DNA of 21,126 nucleotides from Isoetes engelmannii (lineage: Eukaryota > Streptophyta > Lycopodiopsida > Isoetales > Isoetaceae). Below the pieces are notes generated by a model, which saw only the letters and a program-made list of their open reading frames with translations, made no database searches and had not been told where the DNA came from. A program made the translations under genes and the position numbers. Below, piece by piece: positions 7,362 to 16,449 of the stretch; position 1 is the stretch's first letter; each line of letters begins with the position of its first letter. The stretch spans positions 1 to 21,126 of the forward strand of contig JAANSK020272824.1 of NCBI GenBank assembly GCA_011763485.2, written 5' to 3'.

Positions 7362-9699
7362 TTATTTTTGTCGCCTGTATATCTTCAACAGAAATGATTT
7401 CAGAACTTCCTGCAATGATAGATGCTAAATTAGTTTTTCTTTTTATTGAGTTCATTATCATATAATCTCCAAGTTTGACAGCACAAAGATGAGACCTGCA
7501 ACGCTGGATGTTCTTGCTTCTCGATAGAAGACACAAGCTTTGTATAACTTTCTTGCTCATAGTCCTCAAAGATTTTCTGTCAAACAACCGGTAAAGACTT
7601 TTTCATAGAGGATATTGCAACTTAAAAGAACATCCTTTCCAACGTAAAAGCAGCAAAGCTAGTTCTATATGCAATGGATAGAAAACAGACCTGAACATTC
7701 AGCTGATGGTAGATCTCTTTAACCTTCAAAACATGTGAGGCGTGTTCTTTTCCATAATGTGCCTGTCAACAGCCCAATAGTTAGACATTTCTGTGACCAC
7801 CAAATAAACAATTAACTCTACCTTGAGAATTTCTTTTTGTTCTTCATTTGCATGTTGTAAAGCTTGAACGATTAGCCACGAGCATTTCGCATCCTCGATG
7901 TCAGTTCCAACCTAAAAATGTCAAGAATTAGGCCAATGCACATCAAAACCTCCATGATGAAGCATACACGTAGAAGACTGATCTACCCACCTTTCCAATA
8001 AGCTCCGGAGTACCAAAGCAGTCCAGGTAGTCATCCTGTATGTGATTGCAGGAATTAAAACAAGAAGAATTAAGATGTACTAAGTGAAAACATGAGCTCA
8101 CTTTCAGAAGTGAAGACGAAGTTGCTTCTCATAGGAAGAGCAAAGGGAAACATGAAAATACAGTTCATATCTTATATGCAACTTTCAGATGGTCATGAAA
8201 TAAAAAACGGCTGCCCTCAATTAACCAAGTAGTTGGTTACTGTAAAGGAAAGGTACCTACTTGAACTTGAAAGTACGTTCCCATATCCACAAGAATAGCT
8301 TTTGCGGATTCAAATACTTCTAAACTCATCTCCCCAGCCAAGTGAAGTGCACAAGCAACCTGGCAGTTCAGGAGTCAAACATTAATGTGAAATCTAAACA
8401 TTAAAAAAGGACGTAAATTTGAAGATATACTTACAGGTAAATAAAACGAGTAATATGCAGTTTTATATTTTACAATCCTGAGATGACTGCAAAATTTAAG
8501 CATAAAAAGGAGCTCTTACCATACCATAACTAAGGAGGTATCAATTAGCATAAAAAATCTCAGTTTTACTTACGTTTCTGGTACATATTTATCCAGGTCA
8601 ACTTCTCCTGCTGGTGTAAGAATTACATCCAATGTCTGCCCAAGTGCTGTTTGGTACTCCACCTATAGCAAGAAATTGCAAGCTAAAGTTAGATAACCAC
8701 TCCAAAAGGAAAAAGAAAAGAACTTCCATGGAAGTCTGGTTACTTACTTCATTGAAGAGTTCTAATACTTCGTTATAGTATGGCTTGCTGGAAAAGTGTG
8801 TTCTTAATATCTGAATAAACTGGTTTCGTAGCATTATACCATCATTTACTGCAATCATACCAACCTGTTTGATAATACATATTGCCATGAGATTGCTGAT
8901 TTGCCTTTTATGGATCCCTGATTTTAGCCAGTGCAAATTTTATTGGGTTACCTTTGGGACCCTAAACCAACAAGGCTGCCCTCGACGTGTGATTGAGTTG
9001 TCCATGATATCATCCAAAACAAGAAAGTAAGCTTGCATCTGCGAAACATCACATCATCAACTCTAAAGTATAAAGAAATTAAAAAGCAACTTAAAATTAC
9101 CCATTCAATGCACCATCCAAGAATTGATGCAAGCAACACTTCATCCTTGGATATCTCTTTTCCACGTTTTAAAAGCACCAAGCTGTCGACTACAGAAAGA
9201 CCCCTGTTTAACTTGCCTTTGGATGGTGTCAGTTATGAACATTGATGAGAAACATATACAATATGCCAATCTGGTAATATTGACAATCAAAGACATCCTT
9301 AAAATCGGGTTATACCTTTTGGCACATTGTAATCAAGCATCTGCAACCACGTAACCAAGGAAAAAACTTCAAAATTTGTATCAACAGGAAATGCATTGTG
9401 TCAATAATAAAAGTAAACCTTTTCCACCCAGGCTCTAGAATCGGCTGTATAAGAAAACAACTCAGAGTCTGACAGTAGCTCTTCTTTAAGCTGTTTATAA
9501 ACTTCTAGAAACGCTTCCTTTCTTGCAGCAGATGGATCCTTCTTGACTGAGCCATTAACCTGACAAGGGACTGTGACCCCCAAAAAAATAAATCATTATC
9601 AAGGAAACAAATCACGCTTCGGTAAATCTAGATCGGGGATCCACTATTTAATGCAGAACACATACCTGCGCAATCGGACAGCACTGGAGCAGCGGCCAT
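7362..9699 (-). CDS. FPS: Farnesyl diphosphate synthase, 14 exons, 368 residues, intact
   Basis: Joins IPP with DMAPP and then GPP to make farnesyl diphosphate, the cytosolic precursor of sesquiterpenes, sterols and prenyl groups. Exons, 5' to 3': 9666-9699, 9419-9570, 9316-9340, 9101-9216, 8952-9038, 8748-8864, 8574-8662, 8435-8486, 8261-8359, 7991-8035, 7822-7911, 7691-7762, 7496-7576, 7362-7409. All introns are GT-AG and the frame stays open to TAA. Seen: GKLNRG (71-76), first Asp-rich motif DDIMD (118-122), [12 protein letters not shown] (about 127-138), EYQTALGQ (179-186), [11 protein letters not shown] (214-224), second Asp-rich motif DDYLD (258-262), [12 protein letters not shown] (274-285), basic end KIYRRQK. 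Tyr-Phe lies at -5/-4 before DDIMD, as in eukaryotic enzymes stopping at C15. The N-terminus is about 20 residues longer than common plant forms and looks unlike a transit peptide. Ile replaces the usual His after DNS. Symbol given by family. Confidence 0.93.
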
Positions 9700-10060
9700 G
9701 AGTCCGAGCCTTTCTGTTGGTGAAATCCAAATCTGTATTAGTAGAATAGATTTATGGATCCTGTCCTAAGAATTAAAAGCAGAATGGGATAAAAGAAAAC
9801 ACTGATGACAATACAAAGCAGACTAAAAACTGAAACATGAGATCTAAATCCGGCATAATGAAGGAGAAAAAAACAGACCTGGGAAGCAATGCAGACCTGA
9901 AGCGGAGCAAATCTACGATCTTCAAATAAACATAACGGAGGAAACAGCCCCCGTTAAAGGGGCCCTTTTCCTGATTTTAACGAATCGCAGGCACCCACGT
10001 CAGAATCTTTGAAAAGGGCTTCTTAGCCAATAACCTGGTGTCACGTAATTAAGGCCAATG
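9700..10060 (-). promoter_or_regulatory. 5'UTR with probable intron, and promoter of the synthase gene
   Basis: Reading toward the gene, CCCAG|GTCTG (donor at 9878/9877) and CCAACAG|AAAGG (acceptor at 9715/9714) bound a likely 165-bp 5'UTR intron just before the ATG. Further upstream are ACGT-core sites (TGACGTGGG near 9995-10003 and TTACGTGAC near 10040-10048, G-box-like), CCAAT words on the plus strand at 10027-10031 and 10055-10059, and a GC palindrome AAAGGGGCCCTTTT (9956-9969). No clear TATA box was found. The transcription start is not determinable by eye. Confidence 0.4.
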
Positions 10061-10105
10061 CATGGCTCGACATAAAAGGTCCAAAAATATTTTCTGATAC
10101 AGTAA

Positions 10106-10120
10106 TTTTTTTTTTTTTTT
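10106..10120 (-). repeat. Retroposon A-tail upstream of the synthase promoter
   Basis: Fifteen consecutive T on the plus strand. On the minus strand it follows AATAATCTTTCAAT, an arrangement common at LINE or SINE 3' ends. The sequence on its 5' side (10121 to about 10380) would be the inserted body, but no coding motif is left. The insertion, if real, sits just outside the presumed promoter. Confidence 0.4.
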
Positions 10121-10381
10121 ATTGAAAGATTATTTCTATTCATCATGAATTGCAAGTACAACTTAACTCTGTGATATCAAACCTTAACCGGCAGTTTTTT
10201 TTTATCCATGGGATCCCGACCCTTGATCACGGCCTGGTTATCAGTCGTGATCGATCATTTTTGGCCTGTTTACCATGATAACCTTACCCCCTGCCAGTTT
10301 ATTGAATCAACGATTGTCCTGAAGCAGATCCTGATGTTGATGCAGATCAAATGCCCTCTGTTAAGTAATGGCTGCCGGTTA

Positions 10382-10491
10382 AAGGGGTTAAACACCCTTG
10401 CTCGGCCGTTACAGCCACAGTAAACTGGCTTGCCCTCCCGGGCTCACCAATTTACTTGCTTTAACGGCCTAGCATGGGTGTTTAACCCCTT
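10382..10491 (+). ncRNA. Hairpin 3: 110-nt foldback
   Basis: Left arm 10382-10428 and right arm 10447-10491 are inverted copies: 40 of 45 positions identical, plus one 2-nt bulge on the left arm. The first 16 (AAGGGGTTAAACACCC) are perfect. The 18-nt loop 10429-10446 is GC-rich and contains a GCCC/GGGC inner pair. It shares stem length and loop size with the hairpins near 5.8 and 6.2 kb but not stem sequence. It lies between the synthase promoter and the retroelement. Orientation and expression are unknown. Confidence 0.5.
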
Positions 10492-11060
10492 CATCCACAC
10501 AACCTTCTCAAGAATGTGGAGGTAATCACATAGTCAATGTATTACACAACATCACAAGTGGCTAAAAAGGTTTTTCTGCAGCTGTTGGCCTGTCGTTTCA
10601 TCGGCTATAACACGTATCTGCTTGTTAAGTTTGGATCTGAGAGATATCAGAATCCTAGACGAGTGTATATAATAGGGACAGAATACAAATGTTCTACGCC
10701 TCTTCTATATGTTCCAAAGTAGCCAGGACTTGCATAAGTGTATGGAAAATTTCTTTAGTGCGACCATGTTGGATGGTATAGCCCTAACACAATATTAAGA
10801 GTTGGAAAAGTAATTCCAAAGACTTGTTTCACGCCTGATACAATAATGTTGGGGTGGAGGCAATTTGCCAATTTCAGACCTATATTATTTCTTGTAATGT
10901 AATGTGGTGCATTCAAGGGGCAATTCCTCTTGCCAATGCACGTGGTGATGTATGTTAGGTCACATCATCGCATAATTACTTCCACCCTAACATTACGTAG
11001 GGTGAATGTTCCCATGCATGACATTTCTTGGGGTGTGGGCATGGCTCGCCCTAACAGGCT
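10492..11060. other. Intergenic DNA, nothing recognised
   Basis: No gene seen. The last bases before 11061 (AGGCT at 11056-11060) would be the 5' target-site duplication of the retroelement if its start is called correctly; the matching copy is outside the window. Confidence 0.4.
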
Positions 11061-12570
11061 TGTGACATTCCAGGTATTTATATGATAAGTACATGACACG
11101 TCACAATGAAATAAAAAATACGCAAGTGCTATTAATTATTCATTAAGGACAATTAACCATGCTAATTTGCCACTTTAATATATTAAAGATTGAATAAATA
11201 ATTAATTAACTAAGACCTAATTAATTAATTAGTTAATTAATTAGAAATGGAAGGCCACCTAGCCAAATTCGATTGGCTAGGAGGGAGTTACTAAGTATAG
11301 CTCTAATCAAATTGGGGGTTCTCCAATTTGCCCCAAATCAATTTGGGGGAAAGGAGCACCTTGGAGGAGTGGTCAGCAGCTTACCTAGCTGAAGAAGATG
11401 AGTAACTTACGAACCAACGGATCTAGCGAGGATACGGGTTAGTAGAATTAGCTAACTTGATTCTCTTCATAGGAAATGACCCTTGATTGAGTAGATGGAT
11501 GATAGTTCTCATATTGTTGACCAATTGAGGTTATGAATGGAATAATGTTAGTTCTTTGTTGTACCTCTTGTGCTTGTGGGTTAAGGAAGGGTAAAGACCT
11601 AAAAGAGCCTCTATAATGGTAGTAGATACTCCTAGTTAGATAAATCCCAATAATTGCGACCTGTGCATAGAGCCCACCGGGCTGTAGATGTTATCGTGTG
11701 ATTGAGCACCATATATTAAGGGACTTAATGGTGAAGTGGAAACGGGATCCAGTTGTGGCTGGCTATCGTTTTGGTATGCTAGGCTTATAGTCGGTCACTA
11801 TGTGTGGGCCGGATATGAGTCTGACACCCTCTAGGTCGATAATCGATCTGAAAGATGGTTCTTGGACTCGATAGGTGCGGTGATCTCGACCTATGGATTT
11901 GGGGGGGTTAAGTCGGGTATGGTTGTGGTTTGCCTGAAAGGGGCCACACTCTCTAGCCACCCATGGAACCATTATGCTCCTAAAGGAGACTTGTCTCTTT
12001 CTTGCCTGATCGGACTGGGAAGATGCAACTTGGAGTAGGTCTCATAGGGTGACTCCATGAGATTTACGTCTTTGAAAGGGTACAATCACGTTATAGCATG
12101 TCTCAGCCTATCTGCAAAGTATGCACAGGAGGGGCGGATGGAGTGGTCTACCCTAGCCAATGTTCTATGCCAGCCAGTGCCATCGTCTTGACTCTATATG
12201 TTGTTATCTTGAGACCCTGACCGTCAGTTGATCCCATTGAGTCTGAGCCAAGGTAGAGCCTCATTTATGTTCATTATGGATTATGTTGTTGTATGTGGGT
12301 GTTATATAGATGATGGAGGGGCCACCCCTTGAGGTGGCATCTTGTTGTATGTATTGTGCTTGTGTTAACATGTATGTACGCTTTCGCTGTATAGGATGTC
12401 CTAGAGAAGGAAATGGAGGCCAATGACACCTCTGTGTCCTTCACTCGGGTACTTGCCCATCACAAGTGTCCCGGAGTAGACGGAGGGCCCCACCCAGTAG
12501 TTGTGTTGCTGGGAAGGGGAATTTCCCGTATCTATGTGATGGGAACATCGTATAGAACCGGGAAGCGTCA
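11061..12570 (+). repeat. 5' long terminal repeat of the chromovirus
   Basis: Starts TGTGACATTCC and ends GCGTCA, giving the TG...CA ends of an LTR about 1.5 kb long. The 3' boundary is fixed by the primer site three bases later. Inside are an AT-rich block of TTAATTAA words (about 11195-11245) and short perfect hairpins such as CCTAGCCAA/TTGGCTAGG near 11257-11282. The start is inferred from the sequence style of this lineage, since the partner LTR is not in the window. Confidence 0.55.
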
Positions 12571-12573
12571 GAG

Positions 12574-12586
12574 TAGTATCAGAGCC
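12574..12586 (+). other. Primer-binding site, initiator tRNA-Met type
   Basis: TAGTATCAGAGCC is the near-universal plant LTR-element primer site TGGTATCAGAGCC with one difference. It lies three bases after the proposed LTR end. Confidence 0.75.
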
Positions 12587-12995
12587 ATGATCGCGGTAGA
12601 CCGGATCATAGCAGTGGCCATGGCCACTTAGTTAGACCGAGTAGGTTATAAGTAGGCTAAAATAGGACTTGTACTTCAAGTGGTCATAACTTCTTGTAGG
12701 AATCTCGGATCGGGGAGATTTTGGCGCGAGCACGTAGAGCATACATGAATTTGCTAAGATCCCAAGAAGCCTCATCAGCAGATTCCCCATGAGGCAGAAA
12801 CTGGATGTTGCGCTCCTAAGTAAGTTAGAGTTTAACATCAAAATATGAGGCGTATTTTTCCCAAGAGCGCAACAACAGTGGTGTGCATTTCCGTCGTATT
12901 TTAAAAAAAATACACAAATTTAGATTAACTTTAATGTCTTAAAAACTTTCCTCTTTTACTCTTTGATACTTTTCGAGCTCTGTCGTCTGCCAAGG

Positions 12996-13088
12996 CCGCC
13001 GTACATCTGAGCTTAGTCCATCATAACCGCCGTACATCCGAGCTTAGTCTGCCATAGCTGACGTACATACGCGCTTAGTCCGCCATAG
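12996..13088. repeat. Three tandem 31-bp repeats in the element leader
   Basis: Units at 12996-13026, 13027-13057 and 13058-13088 share the pattern CGTACAT...GCTTAGTC...CAT. They start CCGCCGTACAT, CCGCCGTACAT and CTGACGTACAT and differ at a few positions. A further GCCATAGCCATCTTG occurs twice just downstream (13082-13096 and again near 13115). Confidence 0.75.
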
Positions 13089-13224
13089 CCATCTTGCTTC
13101 CACCCTTCCTTTCTGCCATAGCCATCTTGTTACCCAACTTATCGCTCACCCTTGCTTACTCTCTTCATCCATGGCACGAACTTGACAAACCATATCCCCC
13201 AAAAATATGACTATTGAGTAGCTC

Positions 13225-13479
13225 ATGGCTGAAATTGTCTTTAAGTTAGCAGAGTCCCCTGAGGTTCTTGAAATCTACTTGAACCAGCTGGTCCGTCATT
13301 TTGTATTTGGTCAATCTATCCCTTTTTCTATTTTCCATCTTACTGCCCAGTTCCTTCATAAGCTCAATGCTATTGATGAGTTTTATACCCTTGACTACCG
13401 TCAGGATAACGTTAAGACTTTCTGTAAGTTTACACCTCCTCTCTCAGAAGACCTCTCTCCAGTAGAGCTTGTCAGGTAA
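13225..13479 (+). other. Unrecognised 84-codon open frame in the leader region
   Basis: Reads like real protein: balanced composition, hydrophobic/aromatic pattern (LNQLVRHFVFGQSIPF), acidic C-terminus. No known family recognised. It precedes the histone H3-like remnant and may be an exon or a piece of a larger decayed gene. Whether it belongs to the retroelement or to inserted host sequence is open. Confidence 0.3.
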
Positions 13480-13720
13480 GAGGCTGCGAGAGTCATAGAG
13501 ATAGCAGTTGGAGATGACGCGGGCGAGATCGTGGAGGGAGACGCCAAGACCTGGGGTAGATCGTATGTCTACCTGTGAGACGGGGAATGCATCTACGAGG
13601 GGGAGAGTTACTATATCTTAGAGTTTTATTTCGTTGAGGCATGGACCAATTCCTGAGGAATACCCGGAGGGTTTTCTCAACCCCATAGAGGTGGATATGC
13701 AAGCAAACCCTGCCTGATAT

Positions 13721-14269
13721 ATGGTCGAGCATGCCAGGAGAGCTCAAATTCATAGCATCAACCTTGGAGGCTCAACGCATACCGTGGCAAAGTCAGCCAA
13801 ACCCAAGGCCCGAAAGAAGCTGAAGACTACATCGACCAAATTGAAGAAGTATCATAAGGTGGACCTTCAAGCTATAGGCAGCACCGCGCAGACCAGATCT
13901 TCAACTCTAAGGCATAACATTGTGAAGGAAGCTAGGCCTCCTCATGTTCCCAAAAGCACTGCTAGGAAACCCCATCTGTTTAGACCGGGCACAGTGGCCT
14001 TACGGGAGATCCAGTATCAGGAGACCACTGAACTTCTAATATGGAAGTTGCCATTTCAAAGGTTGGTGTGCGAGATTGCACAGGAGTTCAAGACCGACCT
14101 TCGCTTTCAGGTTCTCTCCATCCTTGCACTTCAAGAAGCCACAGATGCTTATCTAATGGCTTTGTTCGGTGACGCAAACCTCTGCGCCATACATGCTAAG
14201 CGCGCCACTATATCATGCCCAAGGATTTGCATCTTCCACATAGGATTGGAGGGGACACAACACCCTTAG
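13721..14269 (+). pseudogene. Histone H3-derived sequence with an unusual Lys-rich N-terminal extension
   Basis: Residues about 81-163 of this frame follow the histone H3 fold: [11 protein letters not shown], then [69 protein letters not shown] near 14216-14255 corresponds to the H3 end MPKDIQLARRIRG, in a changed frame. The core has the spacing of canonical H3, without the longer loop 1 common in CENH3, and Leu in LALQEA recalls plant H3.3. The N-tail is not the normal H3 tail. About 50 residues precede it, including [20 protein letters not shown], a linker-histone-like basic run. Many core residues are changed, so it is probably a dead copy. It sits inside the chromovirus leader, so it is either captured or inserted. 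Confidence 0.75.
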
Positions 14270-14395
14270 TTGTAGTATGTAGTCTAGTTTGAAATCTGAC
14301 TTGTACTCCATTTTGTATAAATACAAAGATTATGGGGGTTATCTAAACGTATGTTTGTACTCGTAATTTTATTATTACAATATGTTTTCTTTCTT

Positions 14396-14406
14396 CCACC
14401 ACCACC

Positions 14407-14473
<67 letters not shown>
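14396..14473. repeat. Compound microsatellite (CCA)n(TCA)n
   Basis: About eight CCA/ACC triplets (14396-14420) pass directly into about seventeen CAT/TCA triplets (to 14473). The switch looks like a C-to-T change followed by expansion. Present just after the histone H3-like sequence. Confidence 0.95.
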
Positions 14474-14799
14474 ATTTTTTGAATATTAATGACGGTGACA
14501 TGACCTAACTTTTATTATAAAAGCTAGGGTTCCTAAGTAATTGTAATAATGGGTTTTAACGTCCACAGGAAGCCGTAGCTTATGGGACAATTTGCAACAC
14601 ACCCAGATGGGTCCTGCCCCCATCACTGTACATGGCTGAAGTGGGTCTTTCCTCCGCTAACTTTACAATGCATGGTCACTTTCACAACGAAGCGTTGAAC
14701 CCGTGACCTTAGATATGGCAGTTTAATGTCTTACCAGAGGATGCCTTTTCTCTCAAGCAACTCCAGCACCTACACTCATCCTCATCGCATCAGCAGGCC

Positions 14800-16116
14800 C
14801 CATGAACTACGCCAAGCGCCTTGAGTGGTACCTGGATGGTGAGCATTGGGACCCTCAGGTATCTTTTGACCTTCTCCACCCTAACTTGTTGCGTAGAGTT
14901 ATCCTCTCTCCAACATGCAAGCAAGACGGGAGTATAATCATGGATAGAATTCTGTACCACTAAAATTGTGTCGTTTTGTCGTCAGTTTGGTGATCCTCCC
15001 ACGCTCGATGTTCAAAGGGCCTATCTTATTCAAATGATGGGAGGTGATTGGGCAACCTCCCAGATAGTCTATGGATCATCCGTAGGGGGAGAGAACAACC
15101 TCTTCTTACGCATGAGGGTGAAACCTTTTTTGAAGTTAGCTTTGCCCTCGCCATTCTCATGGACCGATATATGGTAGGGGAGGAATTGGAAGTGCATAAA
15201 GACAAAACAGTTCCATCAGGGGACCAAGAGGAAGATGAGCATGCCAATTATGACGACTAACGAAGGTGGAAGCAGCTAGCTGAGGAGATGCCACCACACA
15301 GGAGTCAGGGCCATAGGCTAACCGGCATAGATAAATTACCAACTATCTATGTCAACGGTCAAGAATATTGTATTCTTGAAGACAACTTCTGGATGTACCG
15401 GGTTGTGGAGAGCCTTCAATGGAAAACCCGGACCGAAGTCTTATATAAGTTGGCCGAGTATTGCATGGAGAATTTTTTTTATTTCTCAGCTCCAGAACTT
15501 CACCAGTGCAACAAGTTATGAGTTGCAAGTCTGAAGACTTTGATCATGTACATACTCTCCTTAACTTGCGGGCTTTCTTATTGGAAGGACCTCCCTCCGA
15601 GCTGACAGAAGCAGCCTTTACCGCAATGGGACCTCATGTTCCGAATATCAACGATGTTGATATCTCTACAGAACCAGATGAGGAAGGCACCCCCTTGACG
15701 AAGCACACCAAGGTGCAAATAGATGAGGACATGCAAGAGGCTGAGCAGGAGAAGCTGATTGTTAACCTCGACCGAGAAGTTCAAACCTCTACTCACGAGG
15801 TGGTTAAGAGGTTAGGTAACCACCTTTCTCATTTCATCCTTTCAGCTTTCAAGCACGGTCAGGTTATCTTTGTTGCTCAGCAATTGGTTGCAGAGGCGGC
15901 AGGTTATCCGAAGCGGTGGGCCACGTAAAGATCCAGAGCCAGCAGCTCATTATCATTTTGCCCCATCGCGACCTTGCATTGCCTGCTCTAGGCCAGGATG
16001 AGGCAGGGTCGATGAGCATGAAGATGTTAGTAGCAATACCCCTTGCCAAATCGTTCCCACCTGATGTTACCGCCGAGGCTGCCCTTAGCATCAATCCCGG
16101 GGTTGCTTTACTGTGA
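14800..16116 (+). other. Decayed coding-like block of unknown family in the element leader
   Basis: Stretches of protein-like sequence occur along this block: NYAKRLEWYLDGEHWDPQ near 14803-14856, FCRQFGDPPTLDVQRAYLIQ near 14973-15034, LPTIYVNGQEYCILEDNFW near 15336-15394, and an acidic helical part (about 15640-15790). No known domain is recognised. I cannot tell whether it is an extra retroelement protein, a captured host gene or a nested element. It does not resemble the gag that follows. Clearly decayed. Confidence 0.35.
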
Positions 16117-16274
16117 CATCGACCGCTTCCCCAGAGCCTCCACGAGCTTCTAGTGATGCTCGACCTAGCTCTCGGAAGAATATTTGAAATTTTGCTTTCT
16201 ATAAGTACCTTCTTGAATGTAGCCTTCATGGCATATAAATCTTTTTCTATATAATATAATAGTATTTTATATAG

Positions 16275-16369
16275 TATTATAATTAACTCTCAAATAGGAT
16301 ATAGAGATCAAGTTGTATAACATAATAATATTATAATTAACTCTCAAATGGAATATAGAGATCAAGTTG
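16275..16369. repeat. 41-bp direct repeat just before gag
   Basis: The 41-base stretches 16275-16315 and 16329-16369 begin TATTATAATTAACTCTCAAA and end ATAGAGATCAAGTTG, differing only around the centre (period 54 bp). AT-rich. Followed near 16452-16464 by a pyrimidine tract and TATAG that look like a 3' splice site before the gag region; that is only a resemblance. Confidence 0.7.
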
Positions 16370-16449
16370 AGTATAAACGATCTTTGTGTATGTTGTTGAA
16401 ATTAAAATTAAAACATACCTCATATGCAAACATTATCTATAATAAACTT

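Noticed and set aside
7093-7587. 164-codon minus-strand frame over the synthase 3' end
   Set aside because: It overlaps the true last two exons in another frame and crosses their intron; the spliced model with [15 protein letters not shown] explains the sequence better.
9401-9583. Start of the synthase at the first open-frame position near 9583
   Set aside because: No ATG in that frame and an upstream stop; an acceptor at 9571 joined to the 34-bp ATG exon keeps frame and gives a proper start.
13721-14269. CENH3 (centromeric H3) identity
   Set aside because: The core has canonical H3 spacing between helix 1 and helix 2, without the longer loop 1, although the odd N-tail first suggested it.
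14396-14473. Poly-His coding tract
   Set aside because: A plain microsatellite with no surrounding open frame.
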